This document shows, one piece after another, positions 10,520 to 21,137 of a DNA stretch of 64,000 nt; position 1 is the stretch's first letter; the number at the start of each line of letters is the position of its first letter. The stretch comes from Favolaschia claudopus (Eukaryota > Basidiomycota > Agaricomycetes > Agaricales > Mycenaceae). The position numbers and the translations under genes were made by a program. The DNA lies in NCBI GenBank assembly GCA_037176885.1, contig JAWWNJ010000049.1, positions 496,001 to 560,000 of the forward strand. The letters are read 5' to 3'. The notes beneath the pieces are model-generated. The model was not told the DNA's origin, did not search any database, and was given only the letters and a program-made list of their open reading frames with translations.

Positions 10520-13490
10520 ATGAACTTCACCAACGACTTCCCCGCCGTCCGTGTCCTCGCGCGCAAGAAGTTTGGTCTTCCGGTGCCTGACGACTCTGTC
10601 TCCGCCCGTGTTCTGATCACGGAGGAGCACGTCAAGTTGCCTCCAAAGGCGCCGTACTACCCGCTTCACATTGCCGAGGCGGGCCCGTTTCTTCCTCTTA
10701 CTGCAGACGACGTCGAATCCCTTGCTCCTCTCGAACACCCAACCGTTGTTCGCTTTCTGGGTCTCCTCAAGGATCCTAGTCGAGTTCTCCGCACCCATCC
10801 GCTCTTTCTCCAGACGATCATCAATGACATTCGTCCCGTTCTGGTACGTATCTCTAGTCTTTTCATTCATTCCTCCTGCTCAACCCTCTCTCAGACCCAC
10901 TTCCGCGATAAACACTTCAAATCTGTGCCTCTGACGCCGCTTCTACGCCAGCTTCTGTGTGGTATCGCGCAGGTCGTCGAGATCTGCCGCGTCCACAACA
11001 TCGCGGTCCTCCCAGTCGAGCCTAAGTTCCTTCTTCCGGCTGCTATTCGAGACGACCAGGAACGTCCGTGGATCAAGGTAAATTTTCTTTTCATGTTCTC
11101 GACTCGAATTTCACACTTGTTTTTCTCAGGAGGAATTCCTTCCCATGAACTTCCAGTTTGCAAATTCGTTTGACCACTACCAAGACCACTTCGCCGAGGA
11201 TCCTCTGCTTACGCCTGCCGAGCACGATCATTTAGTCGAGATCAAGTGTAAGGCGTTGGATGAGTGGTGCCTCCTCCACGACGCCCTTGTCCCGCTTCGC
11301 GCCAAGAACACCCCCTTGAGTTCCCAGGATGTAGCTCGCGTCGTCCAAGTAATCGAGAAGGCGGCCCCACTCTATGTAAGTCCGGACTTATTTCTCGATT
11401 CATATTCTTTCTTTCTCAACTACCCTTTTTAGTTCGAAACCCTTGAACTCATCGGCCGAGAGACGCCTTTCACCCGCCGGTACACGAATACCATGCTTTC
11501 ACTTATAGATATCGTCCCCGCGAAGCACCATCCCTACGGGTGGAAGTATAGTTTTAAGAACCGCCCTGCTGAGGTACGATTCCTCCCTAATACTTCTCCT
11601 TACGGTCCCTTACTGACTCTTTCTCGTTAGATGACCGAGTTCTTGCCCGTCGGCTTTCGATTCCCTTCCGAGAAGTTTGGTTTTAGTTGAGAGCCGTTCC
11701 CGCTGCTCGATTTGAAAGAGCACGGCGACCCTGTCGTGGACGCCTGGCAATTTCATTGTCGCGAGGCTCAGCGCGAGGCTAAACCACCTAGCCCTCCGCC
11801 TTCCGTTACCAAGCGCGGCAAGAATCGCTCTCGCCACTCGTCCGCTCATCCCGAGCCGCCTTCGCCCGCGTCTATTGCTATGAACCTTAAAATACAGAGA
11901 GATGAGCTTCTCCGGGCCAAGGAGAAGGAACCGCTTTTTCTCCCTTCTGATTCGCCGGTTTCCGACCACGCTCCAGTCGACGAGGACCCTATTTTGTTGA
12001 AGGCGCCTCAGCCTACCGTCACCGTCGTTATCCCTGCGCTCGCTCGCCCGGGTTCTGCGATAAAGAATCCCAAACCGATCCTGAAGGTTCGTTTTTCCTA
12101 TCTGAATCCCCCTTTGTTCTTCTTTTTACTTATGATCTCCTTTTTAGAAACCTGTGGCGCCTTCTCGCGACGTCTCTCTTCCTCCCGTGGTGACAGAAGC
12201 ACCTTCCTCTCAGGACGACGCTCCTCGCAACCCGAGAAAGCGTGTCTCGTCGCCTCCTTCAACCGTGAGTATCTCTGATTGATCCTCGCTTTTCGGTCAA
12301 TCTTTTTATCTAATCTTAATTGCTTTCTAGCGTCCTCAAATCAACATGTCCTCGCGCGATCGCGCAGAGTCCGTCGACATTGATTTGGACTTCCCTGAAG
12401 CTCCCGCAAGAGACAATTCACCCTCGCCTGCCGATCTAGAGTCTTCTGAAGGGGAAGACGAGCTTTCCGACAACGAGCGTCCTCAAAAACGCCAGAAGAC
12501 ATCGGCTCGCGGTAATTCTTCGACCCCGTCTCCCTCGAAGAAGGGACGCAGCAAGTCCACCGCCGTCCTCGACGAAACTGTGGTTCTTTCAGACGGTAAA
12601 ATCATCGCCAACAACCCGGAGACGTTTTTCCCTCCATCCTCGCGCGTCCATCGTACTGGCAACACAGGTCCTGTTCTTCCTGCCGACGCCGAGCCGATCA
12701 AGGTCGAGAAACTGTCGAACGTCCTGACTTTGGCCAAGTCTGATAATATTCTGGTAAGACGCTTGACTTAATCGTTTTTCTACTCGCGCTAACTTTAATT
12801 ATCTCTTTAGCTCAACGGTGCCTGTCTGCCCTGCTTGCAGAGTTCTCGCGACGATTGCGAACACGGGTTGTTCGCCCGTTGCTCTAACTGCGCTAAGAAG
12901 CATGGCTCTCACTGCAACCATAGCTTCACAGCCAAGGAGCAGAAGGGTCTGGCTCGCGCCCTCGAACCTTACTCCAGGTTATCGATGAACCGTACGTTAA
13001 TTCTTTTTAACTTCCTTATTTGCCGTTCCTGACCCCATTTTCAGGCGTAAATTCGGAGATCGACGCGTTTGCGGACGCGTTTGAGATCTACGAGGGCCTC
13101 CGTCAGCCCTTCCTCAAGGCGCGTGCGTTGGTAATTTCCCTTGGGTCCCATGTCGGAGATCGCCTTCGCGAGAACATAACCGCATACGGCCCAGAGAACG
13201 TGCCGGGGCTCGAGGATCTATCGGATGAAAATCGCGAAGCGGTGATGCGTGCCTGGGGAGAAGGTGTAAACCTTCTCGCGCCAGAGGCCGAGGTCTCCAG
13301 ACAACCTTCTCCAATCAACGTCGAAGACGACGAGGAGGATGTCGTGGGCTTGGCTCGCGCTGCTGAAGAGTCGCTTCAGGCTCATCGTCGCGCGCAGGGT
13401 CCCGTCTCTGACCCTGGCGCTGGTTCTTCTCGTGGTCCCGTTCGCGTTTCTCCTCGCAGGAACAAGGGTAGGAATGAAGACAGGGCTTAG
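10520..13490 (+). CDS. Antisense cargo gene A: large protein with Cys-rich zinc-cluster-like motif
   Basis: Nine exons fit: 10520-10843, 10895-11077, 11130-11375, 11433-11573, 11631-12086, 12148-12264, 12331-12753, 12811-12991, 13045-13490. All eight introns are GT-AG, 51-66 nt, and frame is kept throughout (2,517 nt, 839 codons with stop). One in-frame TGA at 11688-11690 in exon 5 interrupts otherwise coherent sequence. The N-terminal third is a globular helical region; the middle is Pro/Ser/Lys-rich with basic KRQK-like clusters, suggesting a nuclear protein. Exon 8 encodes C-x2-C-x7-C-x7-C-x2-C-x7-C followed by Asn-His, one residue per loop longer than a standard Zn2Cys6 cluster. The C-terminus is acidic then basic. 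I do not recognise the family. It is antisense to the element's own genes, next to the 3' LTR. A DNA-binding or regulatory role is inference from the Cys pattern. Confidence 0.7.
11688..11690 (+). other. In-frame TGA inside cargo gene A
   Basis: The frame of exon 5 reads Glu-Lys-Phe-Gly-Phe-Ser, TGA, Glu-Pro-Phe-Pro-Leu-Leu. Coding character and frame continue unbroken on both sides, so this is a single nonsense codon rather than a frameshift. It could be a mutation of TGG or CGA, or a readthrough site. Confidence 0.7.
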
Positions 13491-13942
13491 TCGCGGGCTT
13501 GGTGAATTTTCGCGTAAGTCCTTTTCTCCTTCCTATTCCTTTTCCCTTTTAACGCGTCTTAGTAGAATTTTTATGTATATCTACTGCCGTCCGTCGCGCG
13601 CATCTATCGCGCCAATTTTTCTTTTACTTACACCGCTGCTTGCTACGATGAATACATTCCGTAGCTTTATTTCATAGTATTCTGTACGCGCGTTCGCGCA
13701 GGCCGAACAATATATGGTATCGCCTGCAAAACTTAAAGTGTGAATTCAAGATTATCTTAAGTCAAATTAGCCGCTAAAGATAATCAGCGCGCCAATTCGC
13801 GTGTTTGATTATCGATGACGTTTGACCCATCAAGGGAGCAACCGGTCCAATTGTTCCGAGTACTCCTTTGAGAAAAGATTCACACGGTCACTCATACTTA
13901 AGTTTTGTCTCGACTTGATTTTCCTTAGGCTTGTAATCCTTC
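13491..13942. other. Spacer between cargo genes A and B
   Basis: About 450 bases, AT-richer than the genes, with no supported exon. It should hold the 3' end of gene A and the promoter of gene B. Confidence 0.4.
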
Positions 13943-14607
13943 ATGATCACCCCCAATACGCCCAACATCTTCGACGCTACTTCTTCGCCTGGTTGCTGGC
14001 CTGTGGCCCATCCTGCTGCTTATAAACGTGCCCCAAACTTCTTGAGTTACATGAAGCTGCTCGCGCTCGATGGCGTACGTTCTTCCAGAGGATCCTCCAG
14101 CGTGTCAAGGCTAACATTTCTCCAGTTCTATGAGAAGTGCGCGAATTGTCGTGGCTTCAAATACGTTTGTCACAACGAAGGCTGGGGCAAACCATGTCTC
14201 GAGTGCAAGAACACTGGGAACATCTGCCCCTTCGCAGAACGCTCCGAATTCTTATGCCACATCAAGATGGAACGCGAGAAATTCCTTCATAATTTCTGCG
14301 GCCCTAGTGCGTCTTCCTTTGACTGTCTCTCGAGTCGAACTAAAGTAATTTCAATTCAGACCGTGAGGAGGGCCTTATCCAGTTCTACGCCAACGCTCTT
14401 CAAGCTTTCATGGCGTTCGACCAGGCAGCCAATCCTAAGGCTAAGAACTTTCGCCGCGATGGATTTGTAGGACACTTATCCTTAATTTCCGACCCTTGGG
14501 CTGTTCAGTTCCTTGTTGATCATGTTGATCATCCTGACTTTGATTTTACTCTGGTAGAGAAACAGGCGATTATGTTCCAAGCCTCCATTGTTCCTGCACC
14601 TATGTAG
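13943..14607 (+). CDS. Antisense cargo gene B: small protein with Zn2Cys6-type cysteine cluster
   Basis: Three exons, 13943-14074, 14126-14306 and 14360-14607, with 51- and 53-nt GT-AG introns and exact frame; about 186 aa. Exon 2 encodes C-x2-C-x6-C-x8-C-x2-C-x6-C (CANC, then CRGFKYVC spacing, CLEC, NIC). This matches the spacing of fungal Zn2Cys6 binuclear-cluster DNA-binding domains such as Gal4 (C-x2-C-x6-C-x5-12-C-x2-C-x6-8-C). It is less basic between the first cysteines than classical members, and the cluster lies about 50 residues in, after a Pro-rich start. The C-terminal 80 residues are helical with no known domain. Whether it binds DNA, RNA or protein is not shown by sequence. It lies between genes A and C on the same strand, opposite to gag and pol. 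Confidence 0.72.
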
Positions 14608-15209
14608 TCCTGTACTTCTCCCTTAGTACACGATACACCTTAAATTTACGTCGCGCGACGGAATTTCCTTATTGAACTTGTTAGGACAAGATTGACGTGT
14701 GAAGTCCGATCGAAGTCGTGACTCCGTCGATCTTTCCCGTGACTTATGATCGAGTCGCGCAAATTCTGTCTTCTTAGTTCCATCGGATTCCTTTCCGCTT
14801 TGTAAATTATCTATAACCGATGTCCAGATTGCGTGCTCTGGTTCTAAGGCACGTGAGATCCTCGATATATCACGTTTTCTTCCCTTAGGCGGTGTATTTT
14901 TCCGCGTAGGCAAGGCAATCTCGTGACTTTTGATCGCGGTCACGTTTCTCAGGAACCCAGTAATTACGCGCGAGTCGAATCTCGACTCTGTATCCATAGG
15001 CTTCGTGCCACGTCTTTTAACGTGTCTAGGGAGTGACCAATGAAGTCCCGCCTGTCTTTGACGCGATTTACTAGTCTCCTTCCCATTTCATAAAATTTAA
15101 CTGTCCTCAGTTAACACGTATGACGCCTGGCCCTTCCTATAAAGAGTTCAAGTTCTTTCGACCATTCACCAGTCTTTTCGACGACTACCCTTCTCTAGTA
15201 GCATTAACA
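14608..15209. other. Spacer between cargo genes B and C
   Basis: About 600 bases with no supported exon. The frame of gene C is open upstream to an ATG at 15120, so translation could begin there instead of at 15210. Confidence 0.4.
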
Positions 15210-16589
15210 ATGTCTCCCTCTATTCGCGCTCACCTCTCCACTGCTCAATATGAAACCCTTATTTCTATTGGGGACAAGGTTGCCGCGACTCGCTATCCCG
15301 ACCGTTCCAAGCAGCGCGCCTTCCTGGACCAGCAAACCGTCCTCTTGGTGCGTTTGCTTAATTCCTAGGATTCGCATTGTTGCTGATTCTACGATTCAAT
15401 TATTTTTCAGGATGGTATGTCGGCTCTCCTCCCTGAGATTGCCAAGGAGAAACCGCTCTACGACACCTACTTTGCCGTCAAGAACAGTTACCACCAGTCC
15501 GCTACCAATCCCAACGGTGCCATCGGTGGCCGCTACCCTGTTATCGTCGACCTCTGCGCTCGCATCAAGTACGAACGCGACCGTCTTCGTTCCGGCACCA
15601 CTGCCACTCAACAAGCTCATCGTACTGAGCTCGAGGAGGCGCGCGCTGTCGCTGAGGATTTAGAGAGCAAGCCTTCTAAGAAGGGTAAAGGCAAGGGGAA
15701 GGTGAGTTTCGAATTAAATCCGTCGCGTTTGCCTAATAATTTAGGCAAAGGCGAAGAAGTCGAAGGCTACCGTCGAGGATCCCAACGATTCTCCCTTCGA
15801 CGATTCCGAACTGCCTCTCCCTACCGGTGAGCTCGACGATGTCATGATTGTCGATACTGAGCCGGTATGTACCTAGGTCTCGCCTCTCGACTCGAGGTTA
15901 TTGACCAACTCTGCGATGCTCTTCGCGCTTTCCAGGTCGAGGCTACTGCGCCTGGTTCTCGCTCGACTCAGTCTTTGGACGAGCGTCCTCATGTGAGCAA
16001 CCCTTTTCAAACTTTGAAAATCCTCGGGCAATTTGCTCGATTAATTCGTCGGGACAGCGTGCCTCTCAGTCGAGTAGTGCGCGCCCTTCCTCGGTACGCC
16101 TCTCATTTCTAAGAATGAAGGGTTTTGACCGAAGGGCTCCCCCTTATCTCAAGGCCATGGCTGTTCTTGCCCGTACTGACCCCGACTCAGTATCTGGACC
16201 CGTTCATGAGGACTTCCCGGTCCCACCACCTCGCAAGCGATCGCGGCCGTCCAACTTTGCCTATGAGGATTCCGCAGAACAGTATACCGGTGTGTTATCA
16301 TCTTTCCCAGATTTAAGTCGCGCTTATTTATTACTTAGCGACCGAGCTCGCCACTAACGGCGAAGCAGTCCAGAAAACTGTTGCCGAAGCTACTAAGCTC
16401 GTTGAAGCCAGCTCCTCCGATGATAACCTTGGATCCCTTCGACTACAGGAGGCGGACCTCAGGAGCCGGATTGGATTTGCCAACTCGCAACTTCGATACA
16501 CCCTCAATCACCGACAGCTCCTCGTCGATGAGCTCAAACGGGTTCTTGACCTTCAACACGACCGCTCCGCCAAAGCCCCCTCGACTTGA
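15210..16589 (+). CDS. Antisense cargo gene C: basic/acidic protein with C-terminal coiled coil
   Basis: Seven exons fit: 15210-15347, 15411-15701, 15745-15864, 15936-15992, 16058-16093, 16154-16289, 16339-16589, all with GT-AG introns (43-71 nt) and exact frame; about 342 aa from the ATG at 15210, or 30 more from 15120. The N-terminal 140 residues are helical (ARIKYERDRLRSGTTATQQA region). A Lys-rich KKGKGKGK stretch and an acidic segment with Asp-Asp-Val-Met-Ile-Val-Asp (SUMO-interaction-like) follow. The C-terminal 80 residues show heptad spacing of Leu with Lys/Glu/Arg (LRLQEADLRSRIGF to LLVDELKRVLDLQ), a likely coiled coil for oligomerisation. No family recognised. It lies closest to the pol stop, convergent with pol. 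Confidence 0.68.
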
Positions 16590-17009
16590 GATCCTCGAAC
16601 GTCCTCAGAACCCAAAGTTCGTTTATTATTCGGGCTTTAGCTTTTCTGCGATTTTCAGCTGATTCTAGTTCTTTCGAATTAGCATCGAGTCCTCCAATCG
16701 CACCCATCGTCGTACTTCCAAGACTACTCATTGTCCTCATTGTGACACATCTCGCCATCACCTTGCTTTTTGCTAGTAATTTATTTTAGACGCCTCGAGT
16801 TTACCTATGCAAACCCTTCGCCCAACTCCTATTACTGTCTTTACTTGATCTCCCCGAGCAGTCCTATCTTCTTTGATACGCCCAACTCGTGATACGCACA
16901 CTCCTTCACCTCTGTTTCATTTCTTTATGCCTTATGCCCCATGCAATATATGTCTTTACCGCGGTACTTTTGCGTTTGAGCCTTTCCCGGCAATCACCGC
17001 TAAGTTATC
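16590..17009. other. Spacer between cargo gene C and pol 3' end
   Basis: About 420 bases separating convergent gene C and pol. It contains short frames only and probably holds the termination signals of both. Confidence 0.4.
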
Positions 17010-20000
17010 TCACGGTTGAACCTTTCTCCGAGATGACCGACGAGGCTGACCTTCGTACGAGACTTCCTTTCGAATCTCGTCTAAGTCCAGTTCCTCGACT
17101 TGGTCTTCCTCGAATTCATCTTCCTGTTCTTCTCCATCGTCTTCGTCCTGTAGCTCCATCCTTGACTTAACGTGAACCTTACGGAACTGTAAATCTTGAC
17201 CCGAATATTCATCTGAGTCCTTCATCGCAGCCAGTTCGTCAAGTTTTTGCGGAGACAAGTCGATTAAGTCTAGGATAGTTCCTGGCAGCTCGAGTTTCTC
17301 TCTTTGTTCAAAAGGTATCACTCGGAATTGAGCTATTTTGCCTTGGAAGACTGAACCGTCCAGTTCGCAACATATATATGCGCCGCCCTTGGCACGCCTA
17401 ACTACTACCATGGGTCCTAAGTATCGAGGGTGCATTTTCCTGTTCAGCGACTTTTCAGTAGTCGTGTTCCTGACTAGGACTAGATCGCCCGGTTGGAAGT
17501 TATAATCCTTTATCTTCCCGCGATTCTCCTCCTCGTACTTTCTGACCATCTTTCGTTTCTCCTCGCTAACTCGTTCACGCATTTCCTCCACATGTACTGA
17601 ATGCTTGGCGAGTGCTTTAGCTCTCAAACCAATTAGTTCAGCAGCGGAAATTGGCGCGCCTGGATATTCTACCAACCAGGTTGCTTCCTCGATGTCCAAA
17701 GGTAATATGGGATGGGCGCCACATACTGCAAAGAATGGAGAACATCCCATTCCTCTTCTTACAGTTATACGGTCCGCCCATAATACTTGAGGGAAGAACC
17801 AATACCATTTCTTAACATCACCGCCGGTTGCCTTGTACAATGATTGCCGGATATCCCAGTGCCCTCTTTCCACAGTTCCGTTCGCCTGGGAATTGTAAGC
17901 CGAGATTTTAATTCCAACTACCCCGTACTTCGAGTTTAACCATTTTAGCGCGGCAATGAATTGCTTGGCATTATCAGTTACAATCCACTCTGGACATCCC
18001 CAACGACAGATTACATCCTCGAGCAAGAACTTGCCGATAGTTTCGGCATCCTCGGATCTCATCGGCCGGCCTTCAACATACCGCGACAAGGAATCCCTCG
18101 CCGCTATTGAATACCTGTGACCGTTCGAGACTTCACCCATTACCATGACATCGGTGTGTATCTTCTGGAAGATGCTTGGAGTCAAGGTAGGCCTTGGCGG
18201 GATTTTCAACAGAGCTTTCTGCCTTTGTTGACATATTTTGCAGGTATTGCAAAACCAAGTCACATCGCGTTCAAGTTCTGGCCACCAAAATCGAAGCTCG
18301 ATCTGAGAACGAGTCGCGTATATCCCTCGGTGCCCCAAGGCATTATGCGACGCCCTCATCATGTACATTCGATGTTCCTTCGCGACTACCAATTTATGCA
18401 TCGAACCTTCTCCTTTCCTGTATAACTTTCCACCCTTGCTCAAGAAGAAGTATCTGGCGAATTTCATGAATTTCTTGAATTCCTTGTTATCCATTCCAGC
18501 AGGTCTAACAAGAGGACTCTTTAGCCATTCCTTCACAATCTCGATTCTTTCGTCCTGGGCTAATGCTGCCCCGGATCGGTGATCCTCGACATATTTCTCT
18601 CGCTTGTCTGGGTTATTTTTAAGTTCTAGGTCCGGGAGTAAAGGTTCTCCTCCTTCCACCGATACTATATATTGTGGCATTACAAGTCCTTCGGCCTTGT
18701 AAGTCTGAACAACCTTTTCCTGGATGGCTTTTTCTTCCGTCCGGGCGACCGTGATTTCATCTTCGAAATCGTCTATCGAGGAGGCAGCTCCTTCCAATCC
18801 TTGGAAGTATCCTCCGCGTTCGTCGATTTCTTCTTTGAACTCATCGAAGTCGAGGGGTTGTTCACAATTATAGTCCCAATCTTCATGATTCTCCGGGGAT
18901 GGATTTTGATCCAACCCTTCCTCTGTATTGGGCCATTCCTCGTCTCCTGGTTGCGCTTTTCTCCGCGACAACCCATCTGGTGGGAAGGTTACTCCTCTGA
19001 CGTGCTTAAGCTTGAAGTGAAACATCAGGATTTGCTCGATCCAACGATTAATCGTCGCGTTTGGTCCCATACCAGGGTTATTCAACATTCCCTGAATATA
19101 GAGCGCGTCAGTCTCAACTACTAACTTCCTGCACCCCAGAAGCCAATATTGCATTGCCTCTAATGCTCGCTTTAAACCATACAGCTCGCGCTTCGGCTGG
19201 GAGAACCTGCTTTCCCTTTGGTTCAAAGTGATAGACGCAAACTTAGCGTAATACTTCTTCAATTTATCAAGTACATCATGTTGATAAATTTGAATCCCAA
19301 TGGCCATCCATGAAGTGTCCACAGCAAGTACGATATCAGAGTCCCAGTCGTAATTCAGAGGTTTCAGCGCGGGACATACTTTTATCGCTTCCTTGAGTGC
19401 ATTCATAGCCGCGACTTGTTCTGGACCCCATACGAATTCAACATTATTCCTTAATAACTTCGTAATAGGTCTACAGATTTTTGCGTATCCGTCTATGAAC
19501 ATTCGCAGAACCCCAGTTGTACCTAGGAATTGTCTTACGCCAGAGACATCCTCGAGAGGACCCCAACGAACAATAACTCCGATACGGTCAGTTCCTGGTC
19601 TTCTGCCTTCAAACGAGCAAATGTGCCCAACTACTGCGAAGACATCCCAACATAGTATACTCTTCATACCTGAGAACGTTCCTCCGCTATACTTGAGTCG
19701 TTGAATTACCCGGTTCAAGTTCAGGAAGTGCTCCCAGATAAACCTCCTAATTCCGGGGTTTTCGGGTATAGTTTCATACTTTCCGTCTTTATCCTGATAT
19801 CGAGTTCCCCCTCCTCTGATTGGTACATCATCGATGTAGGGAATCGTTACATGCGGGATTTCATCCCTTAGAATATATGTGACGTCGTCATGAAATATTG
19901 GAACCGAGTTTGTCCACCCTTGAGGAAGCTTGACTAATCGAAGCGCGCCAAAAGGTGTCTGGAACGTTGTAAAGTCCCTAGATCCCTCTGCGATATCTCG

Positions 20001-21137
20001 ATGGTCATATCCTGAGTACAAGTCGAGGCATCCTCCACATGCTCTTCCAGCGAAGTGGTCTGCCAACTCATCTGTCGCGGGAGGCACTCCTGAGTGAGCA
20101 ATGGTTACCGCATTCAGTGGTTCCAAAGCATGTACTAAGCGAATGCTCTTCCCATCCTTCTTTACTACTCCGAAGAATTTACTCCGGTACGAGGAATTTG
20201 AAGGCTCATAGACTCCCGCGTCTAGCTTCTTCTTTATAACCTTACAAAATTCCTCGAGTTGCCCGCGCGGAATTGGAATACTTCTTTCTACCCAAGTCTC
20301 ATGCTCGATCACAGGGAACTCAACCGGAGGGAAGAATTCATGTTTGAAACTTCCTCGCTCCGAATCGTCCCATGCGAATCCTGCCTCTTGCTTCATCATT
20401 AAGTCGTGCATGAGTTTCCGCTCTTCTTCCCAAAGAAAATCCCCTTCATGCTGCTTGTCTATTATTTCCTTACGCTCAGCGGTATACCTTCCTGTAGGTA
20501 CGAAGTCCGCTGGTTTAGGATTTAATGGCGGCATGTCCGCTAGAGGATCTCCAATTATCTCGCGTTTGATTCTATATTTCTCCGGGAGTTCCGTATATAC
20601 TGGTCGGATTTTCAATCCTACTGGTTTATACTTCTTGCCCGCGAGAACCGAAACCTTTGGTACTTCTTCCTTGACTTCCTCAGGACAAGTGCTACAAGGT
20701 TCTGGAGATATAAAATCCGCTGAGGCGCAACACCCACACCTTATCCCTTGAGTAAAGGAGTGTACTTTCCTTATCTCGACTGGTGTTTTGGTGCGTGGAC
20801 CTTCTTCGGGCTTCTCGGGGATGTTCGATTCCCCTTGTACCTCGACTTCTGGTCCTTCCCTGGTACTCCAAGTAAAGACACCGTACTTCTTGGTTGTCTT
20901 ATTCTTTTCAAGCTTCTTACCCTTGCGGGTCTTCTGCCTAAACTCTTGGAACAAGGTCTGCGCCTTCCTATCCCTCTTTAATGCTCTTGATCCAGTTGAC
21001 GCGCTAATATACGCCTCCTGGATCTCCGTCTCATCGAATGTAAGCCCTCTCGGCTTAAAATATCCCTCGATCTCTAACTCCTTATTCTCATTAAATCCAA
21101 GTTTTAGCGCCACTTCTCCTCGTTCTTGCAGATGCAC
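17010..21137 (-). CDS. pol: Pol polyprotein: reverse transcriptase, RNase H, integrase
   Basis: Open frame of 1,375 codons with domains in Ty3 order. The N-terminal 260 residues are an unassigned linker with a Cys-rich patch near residues 134-151 (Cys-Gly-Cys-Cys and Cys-x2-Cys). RT spans about 270-560, with the first catalytic Asp in LDLYSGYD near 372 and the YIDD box at 434-437. RNase H spans about 600-720, with LAVDTSW near 607, Glu near 651 and ETDALY near 677. Integrase has a zinc-binding H931-x4-H936...C963-x2-C966 and a DDE core with Asp 995, Asp 1055 and Glu 1090. A GPY/F-like segment (YLGPMVVVRR...GAYICCEL) follows. No C-terminal chromodomain is evident; the tail is Glu/Asp-rich. No ATG starts the frame near 21137: it overlaps the protease stop by one base, so it is probably reached by a second frameshift or reinitiation. 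Confidence 0.95.
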   Translation of the reverse strand: MHLQERGEVALKLGFNENKELEIEGYFKPRGLTFDETEIQEAYISASTGSRALKRDRKAQTLFQEFRQKTRKGKKLEKNKTTKKYGVFTWSTREGPEVEVQGESNIPEKPEEGPRTKTPVEIRKVHSFTQGIRCGCCASADFISPEPCSTCPEEVKEEVPKVSVLAGKKYKPVGLKIRPVYTELPEKYRIKREIIGDPLADMPPLNPKPADFVPTGRYTAERKEIIDKQHEGDFLWEEERKLMHDLMMKQEAGFAWDDSERGSFKHEFFPPVEFPVIEHETWVERSIPIPRGQLEEFCKVIKKKLDAGVYEPSNSSYRSKFFGVVKKDGKSIRLVHALEPLNAVTIAHSGVPPATDELADHFAGRACGGCLDLYSGYDHRDIAEGSRDFTTFQTPFGALRLVKLPQGWTNSVPIFHDDVTYILRDEIPHVTIPYIDDVPIRGGGTRYQDKDGKYETIPENPGIRRFIWEHFLNLNRVIQRLKYSGGTFSGMKSILCWDVFAVVGHICSFEGRRPGTDRIGVIVRWGPLEDVSGVRQFLGTTGVLRMFIDGYAKICRPITKLLRNNVEFVWGPEQVAAMNALKEAIKVCPALKPLNYDWDSDIVLAVDTSWMAIGIQIYQHDVLDKLKKYYAKFASITLNQRESRFSQPKRELYGLKRALEAMQYWLLGCRKLVVETDALYIQGMLNNPGMGPNATINRWIEQILMFHFKLKHVRGVTFPPDGLSRRKAQPGDEEWPNTEEGLDQNPSPENHEDWDYNCEQPLDFDEFKEEIDERGGYFQGLEGAASSIDDFEDEITVARTEEKAIQEKVVQTYKAEGLVMPQYIVSVEGGEPLLPDLELKNNPDKREKYVEDHRSGAALAQDERIEIVKEWLKSPLVRPAGMDNKEFKKFMKFARYFFLSKGGKLYRKGEGSMHKLVVAKEHRMYMMRASHNALGHRGIYATRSQIELRFWWPELERDVTWFCNTCKICQQRQKALLKIPPRPTLTPSIFQKIHTDVMVMGEVSNGHRYSIAARDSLSRYVEGRPMRSEDAETIGKFLLEDVICRWGCPEWIVTDNAKQFIAALKWLNSKYGVVGIKISAYNSQANGTVERGHWDIRQSLYKATGGDVKKWYWFFPQVLWADRITVRRGMGCSPFFAVCGAHPILPLDIEEATWLVEYPGAPISAAELIGLRAKALAKHSVHVEEMRERVSEEKRKMVRKYEEENRGKIKDYNFQPGDLVLVRNTTTEKSLNRKMHPRYLGPMVVVRRAKGGAYICCELDGSVFQGKIAQFRVIPFEQREKLELPGTILDLIDLSPQKLDELAAMKDSDEYSGQDLQFRKVHVKSRMELQDEDDGEEQEDEFEEDQVEELDLDEIRKEVSYEGQPRRSSRRKVQP

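Noticed and set aside
13491..13690. Extra last exon of cargo gene A
   Set aside because: A donor at 13468 and acceptor at 13490 would give a 22-nt intron, too short.
17010..17500. C-terminal chromodomain of the integrase
   Set aside because: After the GPY/F-like region the tail is acidic, without the aromatic cage pattern.
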